Origin: Gambelia wislizenii
Lineage: Eukaryota; Chordata; Lepidosauria; Squamata; Crotaphytidae
Reading direction: 5' to 3'
DNA: 64,000 nucleotides
Assembly (NCBI GenBank): GCA_030847615.1
Contig: JAUMIR010000004.1
Coordinates: 230,062,501-230,126,500, forward strand
The position numbers were made by a program, and so were the translations under genes. Positions 34,491-45,563 of the stretch are shown here, one piece after another. How positions within the stretch are numbered: the first letter of the stretch is position 1; the number at the start of each line of letters is the position of its first letter. Under the pieces are notes generated by a model. It did not search any database. It saw nothing but the letters and a program-made list of their open reading frames with translations, and was not told where the DNA came from.

Positions 34491-36678
34491 TGACTCCAAC
34501 CTAAATGCAGGGCCCTGAGAAAATTTATCACCAGGCTAATCACATACCCCTTGACTCTCCCAATTTGACAGGGACAGTTCTGGTTAATCCCCTCTTGTCC
34601 CACTTTTTCAGCTGTGTTTAAAGTGTCCTATTATTCCTCTCCTCCTCACACTTTCCCCTTTTGTTCTCAGCTTATGTGTTTGTTACAAACTGTGTCCAAA
34701 GTGCAAAAATAATTTGTACTCAATTAATTTGGGGGGGGGGCTCAAGGCGAGGATGGAATCTTGCCCCTCCCAGTTGGCTCAGGTAAAAGCAAACAGTTGC
34801 AGCCTCTCCCAGCTTGTGTATTCCTCCTCATTAATAAATTTTACCATCTTGACCACACTCTTGGCCACACATATCCCGCTTTTATCTGTGAAGTATTGGA
34901 GGGCATGTAGTCATCTCAAATAAGGGTGTGTTTAATAATCATACTTGGAAGAATGTCGAATTGAAACCAGTAGAATTACAGACTAGGTAAAATGAGATGT
35001 TTGCCAATCCTGCATGCAGGATTTGCAGCTGTCCAGAGGAAGTCTTGTCTGACCTGGTATGACCCTGGCTACAACTGTCATTTCTGGTGGTGATTTTCAT
35101 CCTCACAGTTGCTGAAAAACATACTGTTTTGGATGTACAGTATACGTAGTTACTGGACAGCTGTAACTGTAACCACAGATTTGCTGGGTCAGATGTGCCT
35201 TTCCTCTACAATACCAACTTTCCCATGCCAGTAGGACTGGAGAAACTGGCAGTTGTTTGCACTCTTATTTTAAACACAGTTTGTGAAGATCAAGTCTACA
35301 CTGAGATGGGAAATGTGCAGCCCTGGGGTCGCATATGCTTTTTTGTGTCCCACAGCCACTCTTTTTCTGGCGGGAAAAGAAAAGAAAAGAAAAAGGTGAA
35401 AGGTGAATCATCCAGTAGCAGCCATTTACCTTCTTCATTAGACTTCAGGCCCCTTCTGCACTGTTTAACATTAAAAACAAACAAACAAACCCATTTTTCA
35501 AAACCAGAAGTCCATTTTAGGCCATTTCCAATTTTGGTGGCTTTTTTGCTTTTGCGGGGGGCACTTCATGTGGCCCCTGGAAGGTTCCAGTGATAGAAAA
35601 ACTACCCTCTGAAACTAACCAAGTTGCTTAATTCTGGTCTAAATTGAGAGTGGTTTTCTCACTGGGGCACTTGAGTCTCAAGAGAACTCCACTGAGTTAG
35701 TTGAGATTGACAAAGAGTGGTATTCCTGTAAGCTATGTGGCTGCGCAGGAAGTTAATCTTGCCAAGTCCAAGACACTTGCTACTGTACGACCCACCTCCA
35801 ATACTGAGTTGTACTGTAATGGAGTTGTGTTTACTGTAGTGGCTGAGCAGAAGGAAAAATTGTCAGCAGCATACCTACTAATTAGGTTTGAAATTTGATC
35901 TGCTTTGAAGAATTCTCAATACCAGAGTGAAAAGTGGAACATTTAGAAATAAGTCTATACTTTGATAATTTCTTTTTAATGTTTTCTTCCTTTTAAGTTC
36001 ATTGACATGTGCCCTGCTATTTTACCAGAACACTGGCATCTTATTAGCATTTTTTGCTAATTCTGCAGTGTGCCCTGTCAAAAGTGTAGCATATTCAAAC
36101 CTTGTTTTTGCCACACAGTATTCATGAAGGGAGTCCCTAACTGTCTGAGTGACAAGAACTTCACTGACTATTTAAGGAAACAGCATGTTCTGATGACACA
36201 AAGTGACATTTTATTTGTCTTTGAGTCTTGAGGAGGCTTGCTAGTAACTTCTGGTTCTGAAGATGGGCTCCCCCTGTAATGATGAATTTGGCTGTGTAAC
36301 AGCGACAAGACTTGGCACGTATAGCACTTGTTACTAGTTGATGAAAGAAGAGTCTCTCTCAGGCCTGTAAAGTTTAATGCACTCAGTTGTCAGAAAATCT
36401 GTACTTGGCAGCTTGTATCTCAAGGCATTTGGGAGGGGGAAAGACTTTTATACACACCACGGTTTCTTCAGAATAAAATCAGTTTTATTCTGATTTCTTC
36501 AATTAGAACAATAATAGTTATTGCTTCTTCTCTCTATTGCTTTGCTATCTGCAAGAGAGGAAGAGAAGGCAAAGTGGCAAGGGAGAAACAGCATAATTTG
36601 CACGTCTTATAGCAGAGAAATCAAGGCAACATAATGTGTTTCTTACTGGTCTGAGCCATGGGAAAACAACATTGGCTG
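34491..36678. other. No recognised gene or element
   Basis: 2.2 kb unassigned. A 132-codon open frame at 35195-35593 has no family features I recognise and no flanking splice logic; I treat it as chance. Confidence 0.4.
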
Positions 36679-36890
36679 CTGCCACACTGCAGAAATATTG
36701 CGGTTTGACACCACTTTAATTATCATGGCTCTATGCTGTGGAATCCTGGGATTTGTAGTTTGTTGCGGCACCAAAGCTCTCTGTCAGAGAAGGTTAAATA
36801 TCTCACGAAACTACAAACCCCAAAGTTTCATAGCATTGAGCCATGGCATTTAAAGCAGTGTCAAACTGCATTATTTCTGCAGTGTGGCAG
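36679..36890. mobile_element. Palindromic MITE, family P1, copy 1
   Basis: Termini CTGCCACACTGCAGAAATAT and ATTATTTCTGCAGTGTGGCAG are inverted repeats. The inner blocks GGAATCCTGGGATTTGTAGT and AAACTACAAACCCCAAAG, and GGTTTGACACCACTTTAAT against TTAAAGCAGTGTCAAACTGC, also pair, so most of the 212 bp folds. No coding frame; target duplication unclear. Confidence 0.8.
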
Positions 36891-37872
36891 TAGCTGTTGT
36901 TTTGCCTTTCTCCCTTGCTTCTTGCCTTTCAGTGCCCCTCTGTGGTGTTTTGCATGTTTTCTGAATATATGCACTTATTTTGTTTCATGAGTACTGGGCT
37001 GCTAGTTTTAGTGTCTGATTTTATTTTCTAAAAAATAAAGTCACACCAACTATTGTGTGCCTTGTGGTTGTGAAATAACTAAGAGTTGCACACGGAGAGC
37101 TTGCTTCCTTTCCTCAGGAATTCCTCACACAGAGATATTGAAATGCTTCTAAGCAGTTAAACTAGCTTCAATCTTTTCATTGTTATTTCCCCAACACCCC
37201 CCACCAAATTCATAAAAAAGGAGGTTCTTAAGTGAAAAGGTGACCATGGTGTGTATCACAGAAAGAGGGTAAATGCAACAGTTCCAAATGAGTCTGCAAC
37301 ATTTTATTCCCTTTCAGTTCTTATATTTTTCAAAATAACTCATTATCCCAGTATTGGGCAAACTCAATAGGAATAACAACAAGGAAAAACAGTATTTGTT
37401 TTCTTATTTTCAAAATTCTACCTGGCGCATAGTGTCAGAGCTAATGACATAGCTCATTATTTTTCCAGATCTGTGTTAGTGTTGTCCTCCCCCCCCCCCT
37501 GCTCTGTAAATTCTGCATACACCACCTTTCTCTCTGGTCACCTTCACTGTTACTTTTGTTGTAGCTCTACCTCTTCATATAACTGTTACCCATTTGTTGC
37601 CCTTGAGTTTTATTCACCCTCTGTCACTCTGCTGAATTCCAAGTTTGCCAACAGTGGGGCCAGAGAGAAAACTATCAAGATTGGGAGCACAGAAATGCTG
37701 TGGCAGCACATCAAGATTAAGATTTTAATAACTTTCACCTTGCTTTATTGAGATCCTTCTCCTTTCCACTGCGTGGTATTTATAAATCAGGTGCTGAGCT
37801 GCCGACCTTGTCTATTGTTCCACTTACTGATTACTGTGCATTTTGTAGTTGGCCCCATCCGTTTGCATCTAA
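36891..37872. other. No recognised gene or element
   Basis: Unassigned, with a C-run near 37490. Confidence 0.45.
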
Positions 37873-38206
37873 GGACTTTTTCGGATGTTTAAAAAGCAAC
37901 GCAAGCAGCCTCGTCAGCTTGCGAGGCTGCTACGCTGAAAAGCGTCAGTTTTGGATGACGCTCCCCCCCTGCCTGGCAGTACTGTTGCAGTACCGCGGGA
38001 AGAGTTGAGCGTCATATTTGCTTGATTTTTACTCATGAAAGTTGATCGTGAGTAAAAATCAAGCAAATATGACGCTCAATTCTCCCCGCGGTACCGCAAC
38101 AGTACCGCCAGGGGGCAGCGTCATCCGAAACTGACACTTTGCAGCGCAGCAGCCTCGCAAGCTGACGAGGCTGCTTGCGTTGCTTTTTAAATGTCCGAAA
38201 AAGTCC
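37873..38206. mobile_element. 334-bp foldback MITE with near-perfect palindrome, family F, copy 1
   Basis: The arms GGACTTTTTCGGATGTTTAA ... and the matching end TTAAATGTCCGAAAAAGTCC extend inwards for about 160 bp each, with few mismatches, around a loop of roughly 13 bases (near 38035-38047). Flanks are TAA on both sides (37870-37872 and 38207-38209), a 3-bp duplication. PIF/Harbinger elements make 3-bp TWA duplications, so that superfamily is possible; the TCT duplication of copy 2 argues for caution. Confidence 0.85.
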
Positions 38207-38209
38207 TAA

Positions 38210-38597
38210 AACAGAGAAGTGTGTTGGAGCACTTCTTAAGGTAAATAAAATGGCATGTGGCCTTACCTGCCATAGGGCTTAGCTGGATTGTTTGTGATAG
38301 GTGGAGTAATTTGTACCACGAGAACCTCTCTCTTATCATTGGGCACATTGGTCTATAGTGCTGTGGATGGAGGGTCTTAACCTGCTATCAGGAAATTTGC
38401 TTAGGTGGCATTTTTGTTCTTTTCCCAACTTATGTGCAGTCCACATCCTATTGGAGTCTGCTTGGAACCCCTTGTAATTTTGAATGATGCTGTATTGTAC
38501 ACTTCAAGTCTTGATTTATGCTTTAAGCATCCACACCCCTTTTCTTAGATAAAGCTTAAGTGGCTTTTGAGATTTGACTTCCACATTTTACAATGTA
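38210..38597. other. No recognised gene or element
   Basis: Unassigned spacer between the foldback element and the next MITE. Confidence 0.4.
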
Positions 38598-38831
38598 CAG
38601 CCGACCCTCTGTATCCATGGATTCTACATCCACAGATTCAACCAACCACAGCTTGAAAATATTTTTGTGGAGGGGGGAATCCAAAAAGCAAACCTTGCTG
38701 TTTTTAATTTTATATAAGGGGCACCATTTTACTATGTCATTGTACATAATGGGACTTGAGCATCCACAAATTTTGGTATCAACGGGGGGGGGGGCTAGAG
38801 CAAAACTCCAGTGGATACTGAGGGACAACTG
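38598..38831 (+). mobile_element. Tigger-like MITE, family A
   Basis: Begins CAGCCGACCCTCTGTATCCA after TA and ends GAGGGACAACTG. This copy keeps the spelling GTATCCATGGATTCTACATC and ATTCAACCAACCACAGC, close to the terminal pattern of Tigger elements. A G-run at 38784-38793 is private. Confidence 0.85.
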
Positions 38832-39695
38832 CAGAGTTTTCAGAACTTACATTTTTTTTACATTGGCTGTCAGCTTTCAAAGAAGATGGATTGCAGTAAT
38901 GCATGGAGTGCCAGTTAAATCCATGTGGCTTTTTTTCCAAGAGAGAAAATGTTGCAAAAGCCTTGGCTTTAAATGGACTACAGTACTGAAAAACTTTATT
39001 ATCTGTGCTGCTGTCCCTCATCAAACTTCCCCACAGCGATGTACTTCAACTTTCCATTCCCTTTTCTTTTTTTTAAGGTACTAAAAAAAATTACGTTGTC
39101 ATAGATTGCTTAAAATGAACCAAATTAATGGAGAAGGCTATCCTTTTTACATTATTATTCTGAGGCATTCTTTACTTAATAGCTCATAAGTGTCTTTCCT
39201 TGGCATTGATTTCCTAGGGAAGAATCTCATGGAGTGAGGGATGAAGAAGCATTAGGCCAGACCTGTTTAAAACTATTCTCACGGAAAGTGACTCAGTCTG
39301 GAAGGCAGTAATAAGCTGGATGTATCCCCAGTTATGATCTGGCTTTGTGATTCAACTGGTCTGCTAAATCCATTACATTCTCATGCAGTTTAGATTAGGA
39401 GGAAAGAGGAGATCACTAAACTCTGGCCTGTCAGTGAGATCAGAACCCCAAACTATTTTTAGAGCTTCCAGAATCTGTGTTGCATTACATTTTAAATACA
39501 TTAATGGGCTTTTCTGCAGCACAGTTTTTGACTTGAATGAACGGATGACTTAACTTGAAAAGGATTTTACTTGTTAAATGTAAGTTACATCTTAGCAAAA
39601 GAGGAAGTTGTCTTGTACCACACTATTGATCCATCTAGAGCAGTATTGCGGTACACTACACTGGTTGGCAGCAGTTCTCCAGATGGTTGTACTTG
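38832..39695. other. No recognised gene or element
   Basis: Unassigned. A fragment GCAGTTCTCCAGATGG near 39670 may be a scrap of the small hAT MITE. Confidence 0.4.
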
Positions 39696-39915
39696 GGGCT
39701 GTTTCACACTGTGCAGTAGTGCTGTGATTCCACTTTAAGTGCCCTACCAACATCCTGTGGAATCCTGGGATTTATAGTTTAGGGAAGAACATTTAGAATT
39801 CTCAGCTGAACAGCACTAGTGCCTTACCAAACAACAAACATCAGGGTTCCATATGATGTAGCCATGACAGTTAAAATGAAATCATACTACTATAATAGTG
39901 TAGTGTGAAAGGGCT
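39696..39915. mobile_element. Palindromic MITE, family P1, diverged copy 2
   Basis: Shares with 36679-36890 the TTTCACACTGTGCAGTAGTG start, the TGTGGAATCCTGGGATTTAT block and a GTAGTGTGAAAGGGC end. The arms are much less matched than in copy 1, so this copy is older. Confidence 0.7.
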
Positions 39916-40287
39916 AACTTTTTTTTTTAGGTACGCTATATTTGTGGTTAACCTTGTGTTATGTCCCAGGACTCTGAGACTCTGAGGATGAGGATGCTGC
40001 TGCAGATCAACCTGTGGAATAGCAGCCTTATTAGAAACCCCAAGGCAAGACTCAGTGATGCTGCCAGGACAACTGGAATAGTCAGATGAGAAGGCAGTCT
40101 TGATGGGCAGAAATGAGAGCAGAGCAAAGGTGTTCACTGGGGCTTCTTACCAAGCAAAAGGAGAAGCTCTTTTAATCAAGGCCAATTTAAGAAATAGCTG
40201 TTGACCTACGTTCTCTGTGGGAAACAACAGATTGTTCTCTGGCTTTGGTGTGAGTTCCCGGGATCCTGCTTCAAAACTTTGAAACCT

Positions 40288-41752
40288 CATAGAATCAGAG
40301 AATTGCAGAGTTGGAAGAGACCACGAGGGCCATCCAGTCCAACTCCCTGCCACGCAGGAAATCATGATCAAAGCATCCCCGACAGATGGCCATCCAGCCT
40401 CTGTTTAAAGACCTCCAAGGAAGGAGACCTCACCACGCTCTGAGGGAGTGTGTTCCACTGCCGAACAGCTCTTACTATCAAAACGTTCCTCCTAACGTTG
40501 AGGTGGAATCTCTGTTCCTGGAGCTTGCATCCATTGCTCCGTGCTCTAGTCTCTGGAGCAGCAGAAAACAAGTCTGCTCCATCCTCAACGTGACACTCCT
40601 TCAAATACTTAAACAGGGCTATCATATCGCCTCTTAACCATCTTTTTTCCAGGATAAACATACCCAGCTCCCTAAATCTCTCCTCAAAAGGCATTGTTTC
40701 CAGACCTTTCACCATTTTAGTTGTCGTTCTCTGGACACGCTCCAATTTGTCAATATCCTTTTTGAATTGTGGTGCCCAGAATTGGACACAGTATTTCAGG
40801 TGAGGTCTGACCAAGGCAGAATAGAGCGGCACTATTACTTCCCTTGATCTAGACACTATACTTCTATTGATGCAGCCCAAAATCGCATTGGCCTTTTTAG
40901 CTGCTGCATCACATTGTTGACTCATGTTCAACTTGTGGTCTACTAGGACTCGTAGATCCCTTTCGCATGTAGTCTCATTCAGCCAGGTCTCCCCCATCCT
41001 ATATCTATGCATTTCATTTGTTCACCCTAAGTGCAGTACCTTACATTTCTCCATATTGAATTTCATTTTGTTAGCTTTGGCCCAGCTCTCCAGTCTATTC
41101 AGGTCATTTTGAATTTTGATCCTGTCCTCTAGGGTATTAGGTACTCCTCCTAATTTGGTGTCATCTGCAAATTTGGTAAGCATGCCCCTAATTCCATCAT
41201 CCAAGTCATTGATAAAGATGTTGAATAGCACTGGGCCCAGGACAGAACCCTGTGGCACCCCACTGGTCACATCTTTCCAAGATGAAGAGGAGCCACTGCT
41301 GAGCACCCTTTGGGTTTCGCTGGTCAACCAATTACAAATCCATTGAACAGTTAACTTGTCTAGCGCACATTTTACAAGCTTGTTTGCAAGAATGTCATGG
41401 GGAACCTTGTCAAAGGCCTTACTGAAATCAAGGTATGCGATATCCACAGCATTCCCTTCATCTACCAAGCTGGTAATTTTATCAAAAAAGAGATCAGATT
41501 AGTCTGGCATGACTTCTTTCTCTGAAACCCATGTTGACTTTTTGTGATTATGGCATTGCCTTCTAAATGTTCACAGACTCTCTGTTTAATGATTGGCTCT
41601 AGAATCTTCCCTGGTATTGATGTCAGACTAACTGGACGATAATTGTTGGGATCCTCCTTTTCCCCCTTTTTGAAAATGGGGACAACGTTTGCCCTCCTCC
41701 AATCTGCTGGGACTTCTCCTGTTCTGCAAGAGTTCTCAAAGATTATTGCCAA
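40288..41752 (-). mobile_element. CR1 copy, 5'-truncated and frameshifted
   Basis: Three minus-strand blocks cover most of the RT. 41462-41752: [55 protein letters not shown]. 41022-41468: [49 protein letters not shown]. 40368-41012: [20 protein letters not shown] to FKQRLDGHLSGML. Frame breaks lie near 41465 (in the ITSL region) and near 41015. Truncation at 41752 is abrupt, within the ...PLAIIFENS segment. It aligns closely with the 5' copy, so it is fairly young. The 3' end is at CATAGAATCAGAGAATTGC. Confidence 0.95.
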
Positions 41753-42060
41753 ACCTGACCTTGGACTGGCTGAGGATCCTCTTTGACTGGCTAGCAATTC
41801 TGTTTGGCCCTTGGACCTTTCTCCCCTGCATGTTTCCTGGCAAGCAAATCCTTCAAGGCACGTTTGTCTCCAGTAACTGTTTAATTTACTGCCCTGCCTT
41901 ATCTGGAAGAGGTTAGAGTGAATTGCTTCCGTCCCTAACAGCCATCCATGGGAATGCTAAAGCCTGAATGAAGACACCTTGTTTCCTGTTATTACACGGA
42001 ATTAATGAAAAGTTTTTAAAAAGAAATTCCTAATTTTTTTAACCCCCATGAAAAGAAAAA
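41753..42060. other. No recognised gene or element
   Basis: Unassigned spacer between CR1 and PLE copy 2. Confidence 0.4.
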
Positions 42061-42072
42061 GGAAGATAGATT

Positions 42073-42801
42073 TTCAATGTCAAGTTGAAGGCTTTTACGG
42101 CCAGCATCCATAGGTTTTTTGTAGCTTTTTCCTGGGCTGTGAGGCCGTGTTCTGGAAGAGTTTACTCCTGGCGTTTTGCCTGCATCTGTGGCTGGCATCT
42201 TCAGAGAATGGTGGCATGTGGGGTTTATATACTTTGAGTCCCTGTTGGAGAAGATATGTAAATTTGTGTATTTGAATGTGTAGTTCCTAGGCTGGGAGGA
42301 TATGCAGAGAGGATTTGTGTCTGTTTAGCTAATGGATGAAGTTCCCTGTCCCTGGATGAAGTTCATTTGCATGGCCAACAACTATCATGTCAGAATGCAC
42401 AGAGAAGCTATTGAAATCTACAAACATCTGGACAACATCAACAGGAAAGAAGAAACCCTTAATGTAAACAAAGTTTGGCTACCAGTCCTGAAAAATACCA
42501 AAATCAACACTCAACACATGCAAATGAACTTCACCCAGGGACAGGGGGATTTCCAGCAGACAATGTACCATTAGCCAAACAGACACTAATCCTCTCTGCA
42601 TATCCTCCCACCCTGGGAACTAGCCATTCAAATATACAAATTTACATATCCTCCCCAGCAGGGACTCATGGTATATAAACCCCCCACACCCCTACAAAAC
42701 CATTCTCTGAAAATGCCAGCCACAGATGCAGGTGAAACGTCAGGAAAAAACTTTTCCAGACCACAGCCTCACAGCCCGGAAAAAAACCATGGAAAACCTA
42801 T
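42073..42801 (+). mobile_element. Penelope-like element, short, with inverted arms (copy 2)
   Basis: Flanks GGAAGATAGATT (42061-42072) and GGAAGACAGATT (42802-42813) are a 12-bp duplication with one mismatch. The left arm (42073 to about 42376) and the right arm (about 42517-42801) are inverted: TGTGAGGCCGTGTTCTGGAA against CCAGACCACAGCCTCACAGC. Between them is only the last piece of the PLE frame (GCCAACAACTATCATGTCAG onward; protein NNYHVRMHREAIEIYKHLDN). The extra terminal tail (GTTGAAGGCTTTTACGGCCA) is on the left here, the reverse of copy 1. Confidence 0.88.
42375..42500 (+). pseudogene. PLE ORF, last about 35 codons
   Basis: The frame reads ANNYHVRMHREAIEIYKHLD then NINRKEETLNVN, matching the end of the PLE copy 1 frame (ANNYHVRMHREAIEIHKHLN). 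The GIY-YIG core is absent, so no function remains. Confidence 0.85.
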
Positions 42802-42813
42802 GGAAGACAGATT

Positions 42814-43242
42814 GTTGTAAAAGGGAAGAAAAATGTTTATAAAGCACTGTAAAGGAAGATAACAACAAAATGAAACAATGGGATACCTTAATTTGCTTTT
42901 ATATTTATCACAACTGTGACAGTTACCACCATATACTCTAGTGGTGTCAGAAGCTGTAGTGCAAGCACAAGCATCTACACTGTATTTTACTAGGTAAAAA
43001 ATAGTGGTTGGGGTGCAACCAAGTGCAAAAATGGTGGTTAGGGAAGGAGTGGTGCGATGCCACCATGCTGATTCACAGGCATGGCTCGGTGTGAGCATCA
43101 AACACGGATAGCTTCACATACCAGCAATTTTGCCAAAAAGAAACATGTGGAGATAAATGAACGCTGCTGCAAATTTGTGTTAATGAGCAACAGTGAGGAT
43201 TATATCTTCTCATCTTGATAAGTCTTTAATTGGCTTAAGTTA
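42814..43242. other. No recognised gene or element
   Basis: Unassigned AT-rich sequence. Confidence 0.4.
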
Positions 43243-43300
43243 TTATTTATTTAATTTATTTAATCCTGCCTTTCTCCCAGCACAGGATTCAAGGAAAGTT
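43243..43300 (-). mobile_element. L2-like 3' tail fragment
   Basis: The reverse complement reads GGGAGAAAGGCAGGATTAAA followed by TAAATAAAT units, the usual end of L2-type LINEs. The body is missing. Confidence 0.5.
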
Positions 43301-43436
43301 ATAGGAGATAGATTTGATTTGAACAGTAGGGAAACAGTTGGCATTGAATAGTGGATTGAAATACCTGGAGAAGTGATGGACTGTCCTTCACTGGTAGTCT
43401 TTTTGCTGTGGTTGGGTAAAAAATGCGACAGTCAGG

Positions 43437-44250
43437 AATGCCTGTTATCAACTTCGGCTGATACGCCAGCTGCTCCCCTTTCTGGAAACCAGGGACATCA
43501 AAACTGTGGTACATGCACTGGTAACCTCCCGTCTGGATTTCTGTAATGCGCTCTACATGGGGCTACCCTTGTGCCTGACTCGGAAACTTCAACTAGTTCA
43601 GAACATGGCAGCCAGGTTGATTTCTGGTGTTTCCAGAAGAGAGCATATAACACCTGTGCTAAAAGCTCTCCGCTGGCTGCCTATTAGTTTCCAGGCACAG
43701 TACAAGGTGTTGGTTATGACCTTTAAAGCCTTACATGGTTTGGGTCCAACTTACCTCCAGGACCGTCTCCTCCCGTACGATCCTCCCCGGGCACTTCGGT
43801 CCTCTGGGAGGAATCTGTTACAGCCTATGAAAACAAGGCTGTCCGTGACCTCCCAGAGGGCCTTCTCTGCTGCCACTCTCAGATTATGAAATGGCCTGCT
43901 GGACGAGATCCGTCTTATTACCACCTTAGACAGTTTTTAAAAAGCTGTCAAGACGGATCTTTTCCAGCAGGCCTTTCCTGAATAACTATCCCGGCCCAAG
44001 ACTCGGCTGTCCTTTCCCTCTGAGCTGCAATTGGATTTTTAAAAAATTATTGTATGATTTAATTCCCCCCTCCCTAATTTAATATATTTTTAATTATTGC
44101 ATGTTTTTAATCCTTTATAATTTAATATTATTTTAAGGGGTGGGCGGGCTAGGGTACTGTAATTATGGAGTTTTTATATTGTACGCCACCCTAATTGCAT
44201 TGCAGAGGGCTGGGATAGAAATAAATTTATTATTATTATTATTATTATTA
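43437..44250 (+). mobile_element. L2 LINE, C-terminal region and 3' UTR
   Basis: Frame from about 43437: YQLRLIRQLLPFLETRDIKT, VVHALVTSRLDFCNALYMGL, QLVQNMAARLISGVSRREHI, TPVLKALRWLPISFQAQYKV, MTFKALHGLGPTYLQDRLL, LRSSGRNLLQPMKTRL. The conserved Trp of the PRLWN motif is a stop (TTATGA near 43886-43889), and a second stop replaces a lysine in DSFKK near 43938. A 3' UTR follows, ending in (TTA)n. Truncated upstream of the RT core. Confidence 0.93.
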
Positions 44251-44254
44251 ATAT

Positions 44255-44777
44255 GAAGTCCATTCAGGAGGTGATGGACCAGGCATTTGAAAGACCGTAT
44301 CTTCTTTTATGAGCCCATTAGAGCTCTAAGATCATCTGTAGAGACCCTTCTCTCTGTCCCACCACCTTCTCAGGCTCGTTTGGTGGGAACAAGGGAGAGG
44401 ACCTTCTTGTTAGCTGCTCCCAGACTTTGGAACTCCCTCCCTAGAGAGGCCAGGATGGCCTTGTCCTTGCTGTCCTTCCATCAGCAGGTTAAAACATTTT
44501 TGTGCCATCAGGCTTTTATAAACTGATAGGGATAGGCTTTTAATGCTGTGTCGTGCTGTTTTTAAGGTGTGTATATAATCTTTTAATGGATTTTAATATT
44601 TTAAATGTTTAATTGTCTTAACTTCATAAATTGTTTAATTGTGTTTTAAAATCTTAGAGTTATACTTTTATTAATGCTTTTGTATTTTTAAAAATGTGTA
44701 CTGTTTTAAATATGTTGTTAGCTGCACTGAGCCCCATTATTGAGAGAAAGATGGGATATAAATGAAAACAATAAATA
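44255..44777 (+). mobile_element. L2-like LINE of a second subfamily, C-terminus and 3' UTR
   Basis: The frame to 44526 reads EPIRALRSSVETLLSVPPPS, GTRERTFLLAAPRLWNSLPR, SFHQQVKTFLCHQAF, the last part of an L2 ORF2 but clearly different in sequence from the neighbour at 43437. A 3' UTR with GATGGGATATAAATGAAAAC ends at about 44775, directly beside a hAT target duplication. Related decayed copy at 24655. Confidence 0.85.
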
Positions 44778-44785
44778 GTCTACAG

Positions 44786-45208
44786 CAATGGTTCTTAACC
44801 TGTGGTCGAGGGACCCCCAGGAGTCCACAGTGTCCTCACAGGGGGTCCGCAAAGGCTTGAAGACTGCTTGGCCCATCTCTGCCCTGCAATGGAGCGGTCA
44901 CATGACAGGAAGCAAGGCAAAGGCTGCCTGGCTGCCTTGGCCTGCACATTGCTATTCAATCAGCTCCAGCCACAAACTTGCAGGAAGAAGCTGGAGAAAA
45001 GTCTTCCCTCCCCCTCCAGTGCCTCTGAGGGAAGATTTAATGGATGGTGTAATTGTATTGTTGCTGTTGCTGTTGTTGTTGGAATTATATTATTGTTGCT
45101 GTTGCTGTTGTTGTTGTTGTTTTAAATCTTGAGTTAAGTCTTGGGCATCCATAGCAGCAAAAGATATTTAAAGGGGGTCCCTGGTGAAGAAAAGGTTAAG
45201 AGCCACTG
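44786..45208 (+). mobile_element. hAT MITE with perfect 8-bp duplication
   Basis: Ends CAATGGTTCTTAACC and GGTTAAGAGCCACTG are inverted with two mismatches, and GTCTACAG flanks both sides exactly (44778-44785 and 45209-45216). Subterminal GGACCCCCAGGAGTCC and GGGGGTCCCTGGTG also face each other. The CAGTGGTTCTYAACC terminus is that of a widespread vertebrate hAT group that includes SPIN elements; relation to SPIN itself is inference. The interior has a GTTGCTGTTGTT-rich microsatellite at 45056-45121. No transposase. Confidence 0.9.
45056..45121 (+). repeat. (GTT)n / GCTGTT microsatellite
   Basis: An interrupted TTGCTGTTGCTGTTGTTGTT run occurs twice. It lies inside the hAT MITE and explains the leucine/cysteine-rich chance frames here. 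Confidence 0.9.
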
Positions 45209-45231
45209 GTCTACAGGTCACTTCCAGCTCT

Positions 45232-45560
45232 GGACATTTTCAGACGTGATTTTCGGCAGCGAATATCCAAAAACAGCTCTGTTGCTGCTGCGCAGCAGGG
45301 GAGTGGTTTCGGATGATGCCGTCCCTCTGCCAAAACCCTTCGTGTCACTTCTGTGACAGAATGGAGAAAACTGCATCATATTTCATTTGTGCATGTTGCC
45401 TGTGAGTGAAATATGATGCAGTTTCCTCTATTCTGTCATGGAAGTGACACGAAGGGTTTCGGCAGAGGGACGGCATCATCCGAAACCGCTCCCCTGCTGC
45501 GCGGCAGCAATGGAGCTGTTTTGGAATATTTGCTGCCGAAAATCATGTCTGAAAATGTCC
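45232..45560. mobile_element. 329-bp foldback MITE, family F, copy 2
   Basis: The palindrome arms start GGACATTTTCAGACGTGATT and end AATCATGTCTGAAAATGTCC. The arms stay paired through GGCAGAGGGACGGCATCATC, and the loop lies near 45392-45412. Flanks are TCT on both sides (45229-45231 and 45561-45563). It shares with copy 1 the GGAC(A/T)TTTTC start, its length, and an internal TTTCGGATGA(T/C)G block, so both belong to one family or superfamily despite little overall identity. Confidence 0.85.
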
Positions 45561-45563
45561 TCT

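Noticed and set aside
35195..35593. 132-codon plus-strand frame
   Set aside because: No recognisable domain, a lysine/serine run from simple sequence, and no splice or promoter context; the length is possible by chance.
36679..36890. Palindrome considered as a microRNA-type hairpin gene
   Set aside because: Inverted ends and a diverged second copy at 39696 make a MITE the simpler explanation; I cannot test for small RNAs.
44802..45125. Leucine-rich frames ending in poly-Leu or poly-Cys
   Set aside because: Translation of the GTT/GCT microsatellite inside a hAT MITE.
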